Shown here: positions 18,515 to 26,895 of the stretch, one piece after another | Layout: every line of letters starts with the position of its first letter | Position numbering within the stretch: the first letter of the stretch is position 1 | Origin: an uncultured Geobacter sp. | Lineage (GTDB): Bacteria; Desulfobacterota; Desulfuromonadia; Geobacterales; Geobacteraceae | Assembly (NCBI GenBank): GCA_903925075.1 | Contig: CAIYDQ010000134.1 | Coordinates: forward strand, 1-59,865 | Direction of reading: 5' to 3' | Length of the DNA stretch: 59,865 bases | The notes under the pieces: generated by a model | Databases searched by the model: none | Told to the model about the DNA's origin: nothing | What the model saw: only the letters and a program-made list of their open reading frames with translations | Translations under genes and position numbers: made by a program

Positions 18515-18666
18515 CAAACCAGCCGGCTGCAAGGGGCGTGAAAATCGCTTCCGTCCGTTTCAGAAGTCGCTTCAGTCGAAGCCGGCTCTTCAGTCAGCCC
18601 CCCTCTGACCGCCCCGCAGCATGATGCCGTGTCCGCCTGTCCTGCAAAAAATAGACCCCGCAGTAC

Positions 18667-18753
18667 GCATTATCCCTTAATGCAGGCAACTTACCGTTTG
18701 ATTTACTCCGGCTACCAGCCGGTTTACTAGTAGCCTTCCAGGTAAGGCTTTTT
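18667..18753 (+). ncRNA. Candidate structured RNA or attenuator
   Basis: Three hairpins in 87 bases: GCATTA/TAATGC (18667-18683), CCGGCT/AGCCGG with loop ACC (18708-18722), and AGCCTT/AAGGCT (18732-18749) followed by TTTTT, a short intrinsic terminator. CTTACC (18690-18695) can also pair with GGTAAG (18741-18746), which would break the terminator stem. No known RNA family recognised; no coding sequence lies directly upstream except phhB. Confidence 0.4.
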
Positions 18754-18800
18754 GCTAAAACAATTTGAACTATTTAATGCGTATGCCTGTCGATTATTGC

Positions 18801-18814
18801 TTGATTTTAATCAA
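18801..18814. promoter_or_regulatory. FNR/CRP-family binding palindrome
   Basis: TTGATTTTAATCAA is a perfect match to the FNR consensus TTGAT-N4-ATCAA, followed at once by TTGACA (18815-18820). It lies about 310 bp before the PhnD-like gene. A good -10 was not seen at the expected distance. Confidence 0.55.
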
Positions 18815-19124
18815 TTGACAGGAGTAAGTTAGATTCTGAAGGATCGTGAACTATCCTCCTCAAGTCGTGCAACTATTCATCCACATCAAGATAGAGAACG
18901 TTCAAAGCAGGTGAACACCAGGTTCGCCCGTACGTATTGCCATCTTCCGGTCGAGGCGAACTTGGTTTTCGCCTGGCGCAGCCTACGCATCGGCCGTGTT
19001 CCTGCAGGGACGAGCCTGGTGTCGCTCTGCGCAGCCGCTCCAGGTTTCGGTCGCTTCGCATCGTAGCTTGCTCGCTGCTGGGGGCGGCCCGCAGCGCGTT
19101 ATATCGAGCTGAATGGGAGGACGT

Positions 19125-19988
19125 ATGAAACGGACTTGGGTTCGACCCGGCCGGATGCGGGCTCTGCTTTGCATCGCGCTGGTGGCGCTTATCGCCTGCG
19201 CTTTTTCGACGGCCTGCGCCGGACAGGCGCCAAGCTACAGCATCGCCGTCATACCTTCGTCGCCGCCGGTCACCCTGCACATCGAGTGGGCTCCGTTTCT
19301 GGAGCGCTTGACCAAGGAGACCGGGCTGAACTTCCGGCTGAAGCTCTTTGACAACATGGCCGCTTTCGAGCGCGAGATCGCGGAGGGAAACTCCGATTTC
19401 ATCTTCGCCTCCCCGATTCAGGCGGTGGTCGCCCATCAGACTCGCCGATACCAGCCGCTGGTGCGTGGCGGCAAGCTCGTCTCCATCGGGCTTTTCGTGC
19501 GCAGCGACTCAGCCGTCCGGACCATCGACGATCTTTCCAACCAGTCGATCTCCTTTGTTGGCAACAAGAACGTCTGCAGCGTTTTGATCAGGCACCTGCT
19601 GGCCGAGCAAAAGGATGCCTTCACCTTTACCACCGAGTATTCCGGTTCGACCAGGAACGTGATCAAGAGCGTGCTGCTTGGCAAGTCGGCGGCGGGCGCG
19701 GTATTCATCCCCGAGTTGGATCGCGAGCCGGCGGAGAGCCGCGCCCTGATACGCGCCATCGTGGAGACGCCCAAGATCCCGCCCCATCCCCTGTGCGCGC
19801 ACCCCCGCGTTCCCTGGGCGGTGCGCGAGCAGGTGAAAAAGGCGATATTGGCCCTGGCCGCCAGCGGCGAGGGGGCCGAACTGCTGAAGCAGGTCCGGCT
19901 GAGAGACCCGGTTGCCGCGGACTACCAGAAGGACTACCTGTCGCTGGAGGTGATCGACATCAAGCGGCTCACCGATTGGGGGAAGTGA
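19125..19988 (+). CDS. PhnD-like periplasmic substrate-binding protein
   Basis: A 287-residue protein with an N-terminal signal (basic start, then ALLCIALVALIACAFSTACA; the final STAC could be a lipobox). The mature part has the PhnD/phosphonate-type solute-binding pattern: SIAVIPSSPP, WAPFLERLTKETGLNFRL, GNSDFIFASPIQAVVAH, VRSDSAVRTIDDLSNQSISFVGNKN and a later SGSTRNVIKSVLLGKSAAGAVF. There is no ABC permease or ATPase beside it. Instead it is two bases before a sensor kinase, so it more likely serves as a sensing partner than a transporter subunit. ATG 19125 follows GGGAGG; ATG 19113 is the alternative. Confidence 0.8.
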   Translation: MKRTWVRPGRMRALLCIALVALIACAFSTACAGQAPSYSIAVIPSSPPVTLHIEWAPFLERLTKETGLNFRLKLFDNMAAFEREIAEGNSDFIFASPIQAVVAHQTRRYQPLVRGGKLVSIGLFVRSDSAVRTIDDLSNQSISFVGNKNVCSVLIRHLLAEQKDAFTFTTEYSGSTRNVIKSVLLGKSAAGAVFIPELDREPAESRALIRAIVETPKIPPHPLCAHPRVPWAVREQVKKAILALAASGEGAELLKQVRLRDPVAADYQKDYLSLEVIDIKRLTDWGK

Positions 19989-19989
19989 C

Positions 19990-22383
19990 ATGCCTTTTCT
20001 GCCTCGCCGCCTGAATTTTCGCGTGATCCTGCTGGTTTCGGCCATCCTCTGTCTGACCGGGGCGATGTCCGGGTGGGTAAGCGCCAAAAGGCAGTCGAAC
20101 CGGCTCACGGCCTCCATGTCGGAGCACGCCTCGGTGATGGCCGGCAACTTCGCCATGAGCTGCGCGCGCTTCATGGTGCTTGAGGACTATGCCGAACTGG
20201 AATCGTTCCTGTTGAAGTCGGCGGAGCTGCCGGACATAGTGCGCTTGCAGGTCTGCGAGGCGGACGGCGCGCTGATCGGCGACGTTAAGCGCGAGGCGGG
20301 CGGCCCCCCCGTGACGCAATTGGGAACGGGCCGCCTCGCGGTTCCCGCCGCCGTCTCCCCTGCCATGGCCATCACCGGCGGGCGGTTGGTCGCCTGGCAA
20401 CCGATCGTCGTCGGCAGCAGCATGCTCGGCTGGGTCAGGGCCGAGTACGGCATGGACTCGATCCGCCAGGCGCGGACCGAGACCATGGTGCACAGCCTGC
20501 TCTTGGCCTTGTTCTGGATGGCCTGCTCCGCGCTGCTGGTGCTGATGGTGCTGCGCCCCACGGCGCGGGCTCTGCACGCCCTCACCGCCTTCGCCCGTCG
20601 GCTCGACCAAAGCAAGGGGGAGCGCATCGCCATCGATCACGGCGCTTGGGAGATCGAGGAATTGGAGGCTTCGCTCAACTACGCCTCCGAGAAGCTCTGG
20701 TCGGCCGAGCAGCAGATGCTGGTCGACCGCGAGCGGCTGCGGGAAAGCGAGGCGATGTATCGCTCCCTGGTCATGTCGATGGCGGAGGGGGTCTTGTTCC
20801 ATTCGGCCGGCGGCGAGATCACCGCGGCCAATCCCGCCGCCGAAAGAATTTTGGGGAAAAGCGCTGCGCAGATGTTGGGGAGCGCCGCCGATCGCCAGGG
20901 CGAGGCCGTGTGCGAAGACGGCAGCCCCTTTCCGATCGACCGTCATCCGGCGCTGGTCACCTTGCGCAGCGCGGAGCCGCAGCACAACGTGGTGATGGGC
21001 ATCCGCAGGCCGGAAGGGAGTCTGGTCTGGATCTCGGTGAATTCCCAGCCGCTCATCAGGGAAGGGGAAACCGAGCCCTCGGCCGCGGTCACCACCTTCC
21101 ACGACGTCACCGAGCGCAAGCGCGCCGAAGAGTCGCTGCTGCACCTGGCTGCGATCGTCGAGTACTCGGACGACGCCATCATCAGCAAGTCGCTGCAAGG
21201 CGACATCCTGAGCTGGAACCGAGGGGCGCAACGGCTCTTGGGCTACCGGGAGGCGGAAGTGGTCGGGCGCAGCATCGCCTTGTTGATACCGCCGCAGCGC
21301 CCGACGGAACTCTCCCACATCATGGGTCGGATCGGCCAGGGGAGCGTGATCGAGCACCTGGAAACGCAGCGCCTGCACAAGGACGGCAGCCTGATCGACG
21401 TCTCCCTGACCATCTCGCCGCTTTTCGACGCCAGCGGCAGGATCATCGGCGCCTCGACCATCGCCCGCGACATAAGCTACCGCAAGCGCGCCGAGCTGGA
21501 GCTCAGGAAGGCCAACGAAGAGTTGGAGCAGCGGGTAAGCGAGCGCACCGCCGACCTGAACAGCAGGAGCGAGGAACTAGCGCAGAGCCGGCAGGCGCTT
21601 TTGAAGATCGTGGACGACCTGAACGGCAAGACCGCGGAATTGGAGGCGGCCAACGCCAAGCTGAAGGAACTGGACCGGTTGAAATCGATGTTCGTGGCCT
21701 CCATGAGCCACGAGTTGCGCACGCCGCTGAACTCCATCATCGGCTTTTCCAGCGTGGTCCTCGACGAATGGCTGGGGCCGGTGAACGACGAGCAGAAGGA
21801 GAATCTGGCCATCATCCTGCGCTCGGGAAAGCACCTGCTCAACCTGATCAACGACGTGATCGACGTCTCCAAGATCGAGGCCGGCAAGATCGAATTGCTT
21901 GCCGACGAGTTCGAGCTTAGCGAGTTGATCGAGGAGGCGCTCAGCCTGGTCAGGAAGGAAGCCCTGGAGAAGGGGTTGGAGTTGCGGCTGGATGCGCCGC
22001 CCTTGCTGATGCGGACGGACCGCCGCCGCCTGCTGCAGTGCGTGCTGAACCTGTTCTCCAATGCGGTGAAGTTCACCGAGCGCGGCCAGGTGGACGTGCA
22101 GGTTCGGCTCTTGGACGGCGACGACCAGGCCCGAGGGGCGCTGGTGGAAATCGCCGTCGCCGACACCGGTTGCGGCATCCGCGAGGAGGACCTCCCCAGG
22201 ATGTTCCAGCCCTTCGTTCGTTTACTTTCCCCCTCGCAGGCCACCGTTCCCGGCACGGGGCTGGGCCTCTATCTTACCCGCAAGCTGGCGGCGGAGATTT
22301 TGAAGGGGGAACTGCTCTTGACCAGCGAGTACGGCAAAGGAAGCCGCTTCGCATTACGCATACCGTCGAGGTTACCGTCATGA
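19990..22383 (+). CDS. Membrane PAS sensor histidine kinase
   Basis: A 797-residue kinase: TM1 at about residues 10-33, a periplasmic region to about 173, TM2 at about 174-193, a HAMP-like linker, two PAS domains (about 250-375 and 378-500), a coiled coil, HisKA with the phospho-acceptor His near residue 574 (SMSHELRTPLNSIIGF), and a HATPase domain with the N-box LNLFSNAVKFT and the G-boxes DTGCGI and GTGLGLYL. It begins two bases after the PhnD-like gene and overlaps the receiver gene by four bases, so the three are likely one signalling unit, with the binding protein contacting the periplasmic domain. Confidence 0.92.
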   Translation: MPFLPRRLNFRVILLVSAILCLTGAMSGWVSAKRQSNRLTASMSEHASVMAGNFAMSCARFMVLEDYAELESFLLKSAELPDIVRLQVCEADGALIGDVKREAGGPPVTQLGTGRLAVPAAVSPAMAITGGRLVAWQPIVVGSSMLGWVRAEYGMDSIRQARTETMVHSLLLALFWMACSALLVLMVLRPTARALHALTAFARRLDQSKGERIAIDHGAWEIEELEASLNYASEKLWSAEQQMLVDRERLRESEAMYRSLVMSMAEGVLFHSAGGEITAANPAAERILGKSAAQMLGSAADRQGEAVCEDGSPFPIDRHPALVTLRSAEPQHNVVMGIRRPEGSLVWISVNSQPLIREGETEPSAAVTTFHDVTERKRAEESLLHLAAIVEYSDDAIISKSLQGDILSWNRGAQRLLGYREAEVVGRSIALLIPPQRPTELSHIMGRIGQGSVIEHLETQRLHKDGSLIDVSLTISPLFDASGRIIGASTIARDISYRKRAELELRKANEELEQRVSERTADLNSRSEELAQSRQALLKIVDDLNGKTAELEAANAKLKELDRLKSMFVASMSHELRTPLNSIIGFSSVVLDEWLGPVNDEQKENLAIILRSGKHLLNLINDVIDVSKIEAGKIELLADEFELSELIEEALSLVRKEALEKGLELRLDAPPLLMRTDRRRLLQCVLNLFSNAVKFTERGQVDVQVRLLDGDDQARGALVEIAVADTGCGIREEDLPRMFQPFVRLLSPSQATVPGTGLGLYLTRKLAAEILKGELLLTSEYGKGSRFALRIPSRLPS

Positions 22384-22805
22384 AAAAGGTGCTGGTGATA
22401 GAGGACAACAAGGATAATCTGCGGCTGATAAGTTACTCGCTCAAGCGCGCCGGCTACCAGGTGATCCCGGCCGAGAGCGGCGAGCTGGGGGTGGAACTCG
22501 CGCTGAGCGAGCTCCCCGTGTTCGTGGTCATGGACATAAACCTCCCCGGCATCGACGGGCTGGAGGCCAGCCGGCGCATCAGGTGCGCGCCGCGGGGGGG
22601 CGAGGTGCCGATCGTCGCCATCACCTCCTTCGCCATGTACGGCGACCGCGATCGGATCATCGAGGCCGGCTGCAGCGCCTACTTCGAAAAGCCGATAGAC
22701 CCGCTCACCATTGTGGAGAAAATCCATGCGGCGATCGGGGTGACGGCTCCGGCGCCCGGCGCCGCCGAACGGGCGGAGCCGAGTGAGCCGAGGGAGACGC
22801 CATGA
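22380..22805 (+). CDS. Single-domain response regulator
   Basis: A 141-residue protein: a receiver domain (VLVIEDNKDNLRL; phospho-acceptor Asp in VVMDINLPGIDGLE; ITSFAM; FEKPID) and a short Ala/Glu/Pro-rich tail without an output domain. It overlaps both neighbours by four bases (ATGA). Stand-alone receivers of this type (CheY/DivK-like) pass phosphate in a relay; the neighbouring kinases at 19990 and 22802 are the likely partners. Confidence 0.92.
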   Translation: MKKVLVIEDNKDNLRLISYSLKRAGYQVIPAESGELGVELALSELPVFVVMDINLPGIDGLEASRRIRCAPRGGEVPIVAITSFAMYGDRDRIIEAGCSAYFEKPIDPLTIVEKIHAAIGVTAPAPGAAERAEPSEPRETP

Positions 22806-24862
22806 TCCGGTCCATGAAGGTGCTGATCGTAGACGACAACGCCGACGACAGGAAGCTTTTGCGCATGATCCTGGAAAAGCACGGCTGCCGGAGCGTGATC
22901 GAGGGGCGAGACGGCCAGGAGGGACTCGATCTCTCCAGGGAGCACCGGCCGGACCTGATCATTTCCGACGCCATGATGCCGAGGCTGGACGGCTTCGAGT
23001 TCATGCGGGCGGCGAAGACGGACCCGGCGCTGCAGGCGATCCCCTTCATCTTCCACTCCTCGGTCTATACCGGCAGCAGGGACGCGGAGCTTGCCTCCCG
23101 GCTGGGAGCGGACGCCTTCATCGCCAAACCGCTGGAGCCCGACGCCTTTTGGAAGGAGCTGGCGGCGGTGATCGAGCGGGCCGCCGCCGGCGGCAAGGCC
23201 CGCGCGGCCGATGCGGTGACCGGGGAAAACGACTACCTGCGGCAATACAGCGGCGTGGTGGCCGCCAAGCTTGAGGAAAAGGTGCGGGAACTGGAGGAGA
23301 GCCTCGCCCGCCAAAAGGAGGCGGAGCAGGCGCTAAGAAAGAGCGAGCGTTTCCTGCAAACCGTGGTGGAGAACATCCCCGCCACCGTCTTCGTCAAGGA
23401 CGCCGAGGAACTGCGCTATCTGCTGCTGAACAGGGCGGCCGAGGAAATGCTGGGCTTTTCCCGGGAGGAACTGACCGGCAAAAACGACGGCGAGTTGTTT
23501 CCTCCGGAGGAGGCGCAAGCGCTGATCGCCCAAGACCGCAAGGTGATCGACAACGGCCGCCTGCTCGACATCCAGGAGGAGAGCGTCCGGACCAAGGACG
23601 GCCGGGAACTGGTGCTGCATACCAAGAAGATCCCGGTGCTGGACGCCGAGGGGATCCCCCGCTATCTGCTGAGGATCTCGGAAGACATCACCGAGATGAA
23701 GAAGCTGGAGGAGCAGTTGCGCCACGCCCAGAAGATGGAAGCGGTCGGCACTCTGGCCGCCGGCATCGCCCACGACTTCAACAATATCCTGACGGCCATC
23801 ATCGGCTTCGCCAGCATCCTGGAGATGAAGCTGGGCGGCGAGGACCCGTTGACCTTCAACGTCGCCCAGATCCTGGCGGCGGCGGACCGGGCCGCCAACC
23901 TGACCCGATCGCTTTTGGCCTTTGGGCGCACGCAGCCGGTGAAGAGCAAGCGCTTGGACCTGAACGCGGTGATCACGGGCCTGACCAGCATGCTGCGCCG
24001 GCTGGTGCGGGAGGACGTCGAACTGCGCCTGGAACTGTGCGCGGGAACCTTGCCGGTGCTGATCGACTCGGGGCAGATCGAGCAGGTGCTCTTGAATCTG
24101 ACCACCAACGCCAGGGACGCCATGGCCTGCAGCGGCAGCATCGCCGTCGGCACGGAGGTGGCCGTGCTGGGTCCGGACTTCCGGAGCAGCCACGGTTACG
24201 GCAAGCCGGGAACCTACGCCCTGATCACCTTTGCCGACGACGGCGCCGGCATCGACGAGAGCTCGCTGCAGCGGATCTTCGAACCGTTCTTCACCACCAA
24301 GGAGGTGGGGAAAGGGACCGGGCTCGGCCTCTCCATCTGTTACAGCATCGTCAAGCAGCACGGCGGCTACATCAATTGCCGCAGCGAACCGGGGAAGGGG
24401 ACCACCTTCCGCATCTACCTGCCGCTGCTGGACGAGGCGGCCCAAGGGAGCGAAATCGCCGCCGTCGCCCCCCTGGCGAAGGGGACGGAAACGGTGCTGG
24501 TGGCGGAGGACGATCCCGTGGTCGGGGGGCTCATCAACAGCGTCCTCACCGAATTCGGCTACACGGTGATCCAGGCCGGCGACGGCGAACAGGCGGTGGC
24601 GATGTTCAGCGAGCGCCGGGACGGGATCGCCCTCTGCCTGTTGGACGCGATCATGCCCAAGAAAAACGGTTGGGAAACCTTTCAGGAGATCAAGCGGATC
24701 AATCCCGCCGCCAAGGTGCTGCTGATGAGCGGTTATCAGGCGGACGGCGCCTTGACGAGAAGCATGCTGGCGGAGGAGGCGCAGTTCCTTGCCAAGCCGA
24801 TTTCGCCCAGAGATCTGCTGCAAAAGGTGCGGGAATTGCTGGATAGCCGACCGGCCCGGTAA
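22802..24862 (+). CDS. Hybrid histidine kinase, REC-PAS-HisKA-HATPase-REC
   Basis: A 686-residue soluble protein. Receiver 1 at residues 1-130 (VLIVDDNADDRKLL; Asp in LIISDAMMPRLDGFEFM), coiled linker, PAS at about 175-295, HisKA with His in LAAGIAHDFNNILTAIIGFASIL, HATPase (LNLTTNARDAM, GTGLGLSICYSIVKQHGG), and receiver 2 from about 560 (VLVAEDDPVVGGL; Asp in LCLLDAIMPKKNGWE; AKPISPRDLL). No membrane segment, so its input comes through receiver 1 and the PAS domain. It ends the four-gene operon that starts with the PhnD-like protein. Confidence 0.92.
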   Translation: MIRSMKVLIVDDNADDRKLLRMILEKHGCRSVIEGRDGQEGLDLSREHRPDLIISDAMMPRLDGFEFMRAAKTDPALQAIPFIFHSSVYTGSRDAELASRLGADAFIAKPLEPDAFWKELAAVIERAAAGGKARAADAVTGENDYLRQYSGVVAAKLEEKVRELEESLARQKEAEQALRKSERFLQTVVENIPATVFVKDAEELRYLLLNRAAEEMLGFSREELTGKNDGELFPPEEAQALIAQDRKVIDNGRLLDIQEESVRTKDGRELVLHTKKIPVLDAEGIPRYLLRISEDITEMKKLEEQLRHAQKMEAVGTLAAGIAHDFNNILTAIIGFASILEMKLGGEDPLTFNVAQILAAADRAANLTRSLLAFGRTQPVKSKRLDLNAVITGLTSMLRRLVREDVELRLELCAGTLPVLIDSGQIEQVLLNLTTNARDAMACSGSIAVGTEVAVLGPDFRSSHGYGKPGTYALITFADDGAGIDESSLQRIFEPFFTTKEVGKGTGLGLSICYSIVKQHGGYINCRSEPGKGTTFRIYLPLLDEAAQGSEIAAVAPLAKGTETVLVAEDDPVVGGLINSVLTEFGYTVIQAGDGEQAVAMFSERRDGIALCLLDAIMPKKNGWETFQEIKRINPAAKVLLMSGYQADGALTRSMLAEEAQFLAKPISPRDLLQKVRELLDSRPAR

Positions 24863-24878
24863 CGGACGGAGTATATCT

Positions 24879-24969
24879 GTAGGTCGTGTTGAACGGCTTC
24901 ATCGTGAAACGCGACATTGCCACCGTGGCAGCGTTGCGACGTCGCGTTTCGTACCTCAACACGACCTAC
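24879..24969. repeat. 91-bp three-tier nested palindrome between convergent genes
   Basis: Outer arms GTAGGTCGTGTTGA (24879-24892) and TCAACACGACCTAC (24956-24969) match perfectly over 14 bp. Middle arms GAAACGCGAC (24906-24915) and GTCGCGTTTC (24941-24950) match over 10 bp. The centre holds TGCCAC/GTGGCA. There is no T-run on either strand, so a simple terminator is not the obvious reading; a mobile palindromic unit is possible. Confidence 0.8.
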
Positions 24970-24996
24970 GGAAACAGGTTCCGAATAGGTTACGGC

Positions 24997-25638
24997 TCAA
25001 TAATAGATGGAGTCGAAGAACTCTTTTGCCGATCTGGCATGCACCGTTATCGCCTGGCGGGCCTGCTCGATGTCTTTTTGCCGGAACGCTTCGGCTATGG
25101 CGTCATGTTCCTTGACCACCTGCGCGTTGCGCTCGACCCCGAATCTGATCATCCTGCGCTGCATGAAAAAGCGCTGATAGACGTCGCGGAAGGTTTCGGT
25201 CAGACTGGCACTGCCGGCCAGGCTGACGACGGCGGCGTGGAATTCCAGATCGAGAATGAACCTTTGTTCCTTTTCGTTGGCTTCGGCTGCTTGTTTGAAT
25301 TTGGTCGCCTTTTGCTCCAACTGCTTGAGCTTGGCTCCGTTCAGGTTCTTCATGGCCTTGTGAACCGCTCCCGCCTCTAAAATCTCCCTGAACTCCGCCA
25401 GACCGTCGTACTCTTCCCGGGTTAGTTGATGGATCGTATAGCAACTCTGCCGGGAAGAGTAATCCACGAAACCCTCCTTCATCAGCATGATCAGTGCCAT
25501 TTTGACCGGCGTGCGGCTGATCCCCAGCTGGTCGGCGAGCTCGGTGATCACCACCCGTTGGCCCGGCACGATCTCGAACTGCAACATCATCTGCTTGATC
25601 TGCTTGTAGGTTTTGTAATCAAGGGTTTCTTCTGACAT
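24997..25638 (-). CDS. GntR-family transcriptional regulator (FCD type)
   Basis: A 213-residue regulator. The N-terminal winged helix-turn-helix is typical (KQIKQMMLQFEIVPGQRVVITELADQLGISRTPVKMALIMLMKEGFV). The helical C-terminal FCD ligand domain carries conserved metal or ligand residues in DLEFHAAVVSLAGS and later KEHDAIAEAFRQKD. The start at 25638 follows AAGGAG; the longer frame upstream is low-complexity. It is the last gene of the minus-strand methyltransferase cluster, so it probably controls that cluster in response to the substrate or a product. Confidence 0.9.
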   Translation of the reverse strand: MSEETLDYKTYKQIKQMMLQFEIVPGQRVVITELADQLGISRTPVKMALIMLMKEGFVDYSSRQSCYTIHQLTREEYDGLAEFREILEAGAVHKAMKNLNGAKLKQLEQKATKFKQAAEANEKEQRFILDLEFHAAVVSLAGSASLTETFRDVYQRFFMQRRMIRFGVERNAQVVKEHDAIAEAFRQKDIEQARQAITVHARSAKEFFDSIYY

Positions 25639-25734
25639 GGAAAACTCCTTCTTGCGCTTGCGGACCCTCGCATCGTGGTAAGGTGGCAACTTCGCCTCAG
25701 GCGGCGGCCTCGGCGTAGGCGGCAACCTCGGCAC

Positions 25735-26895
25735 TTACTCCCGGAAAACCGCCGTCACCCTCCGCAGGTGGCGCGGGTCGTCGAAAGGGCTGCCGGCGAG
25801 GGCGATGAAGTCCGCCTTGAGGCCGGGCGCCAGGCCGGCCGGCTCGGCGCGCCATCTGCGCCGCGGCAGCGAGGTAGCCGATCTCAACACGGCTTCCAGA
25901 GAAAGACCCGCTTGGCGAAGAAAATCGAGTTCCGCAAGCAGGCTCTCGCCGTGCGGCACGCCGTGGCTGCCGGCATCCGAACCGGCGATCAGATCGACCC
26001 CCAGTTGGGCCGCCAAGGCCACCTGCTCCTCATGCGCTTCCAGTATGCGGCGCAGCTTGGCCACCGTTTGCTGGTCCCAGCCGGCGATCTCCGGACGGAG
26101 CCATTGAAAATGCACCGGGGAGAAGGTCGGCACCCAGGATATCCCCTGGTCGGCCATGGCTTTCAGGGCGTCCCGGGTCATGAAGAAGCCATGCTCAATG
26201 GAGTCCACCCCGGCAGCCACGGCGCTCTCGATGCCGGCCACTCCGCTGCAATGGACGAAGGCGCGCAGCCCCCGCTCGCGGGCCAGTCGCACGATGTAGC
26301 GCAACTCCTCGACCTCGAACTGGGGCTCTCCTTTTACCGTCCCCGCTTCGAAGTCGATGATGCCGGTCTGGATCACCTTCAAGTCGTCCGCGGCGTCGCC
26401 GATCTCCTGGATGGCGGCGGCGATCTCCTGCCGGTCGGCCACCTCCCGCGCCATGAAACCGCCGTAGCGTCCGGGCCGGCGCAGCGCCAAGCCGGGCGAG
26501 CGGACTGTCACCAGCTTCGACTCCCGGCGGATCAGATGGTTGATCCCGTAGCGGTCGCCGGCATCCATTGCCAGGGTGACGCCGGCGGCAAGATTGGCGG
26601 CTATGTTGGCGCGAGCCACCGAGAGCATCTCCGCTTCCGAGCTGTTCAGGTACTTGCTGCGGACGCCGACATCGAGCTGCCCGCCGTCCAGAAACAGGTG
26701 GCAGTGGGCCTCCACCAGTCCGGGCATGAGAAAGGCGCCCTCCCTGAGGGAGAACTCGTCCCCGAGCTCGGCGCGGATGTCGCCGTCGGCGATCTCCGCG
26801 ATGCGGCCGTTTTCCACCACTACGGTGTACGGTCCGTCGCAACGATGCCGTTCGCCGTCGAAATAGCTGTCGGTCGCCACCGCGTATCTGTTCAT
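25735..26895 (-). CDS. Metal-dependent amidohydrolase
   Basis: A 386-residue TIM-barrel amidohydrolase of the imidazolonepropionase/prolidase-like group. The family marks are an N-terminal beta region (VVVENGRIAEIADG), the HxH motif in MPGLVEAHCHLFLDGG, His in RAFVHCSG and SIEHGFFM, and the catalytic Asp in LIAGSDAGSHGVPHGESL. These residues bind one or two divalent metals and hydrolyse C-N or C-O bonds, often in cyclic amides or ureas. Start ATG overlaps the stop of the upstream methyltransferase gene (ATGA), so the two are cotranslated. Its place inside a corrinoid cluster suggests it prepares or finishes the methylated substrate. The substrate cannot be told. Confidence 0.85.
   Translation of the reverse strand: MNRYAVATDSYFDGERHRCDGPYTVVVENGRIAEIADGDIRAELGDEFSLREGAFLMPGLVEAHCHLFLDGGQLDVGVRSKYLNSSEAEMLSVARANIAANLAAGVTLAMDAGDRYGINHLIRRESKLVTVRSPGLALRRPGRYGGFMAREVADRQEIAAAIQEIGDAADDLKVIQTGIIDFEAGTVKGEPQFEVEELRYIVRLARERGLRAFVHCSGVAGIESAVAAGVDSIEHGFFMTRDALKAMADQGISWVPTFSPVHFQWLRPEIAGWDQQTVAKLRRILEAHEEQVALAAQLGVDLIAGSDAGSHGVPHGESLLAELDFLRQAGLSLEAVLRSATSLPRRRWRAEPAGLAPGLKADFIALAGSPFDDPRHLRRVTAVFRE

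Larger units (their letters stand above)
18515..19124. other. 610-bp noncoding region before the sensory operon
   Basis: It holds a hairpin array with a terminator (18667-18753) and an FNR-type palindrome (18801-18814), listed separately. The open frames on either strand lack ribosome-binding sites and recognisable products. The stretch 18850-19110 shows nothing I can name. Confidence 0.5.

Noticed and set aside
18873-19436. 187-residue open frame on the minus strand
   Set aside because: It is antisense to the start of the PhnD-like gene, arginine- and glycine-rich, and without a ribosome-binding site.
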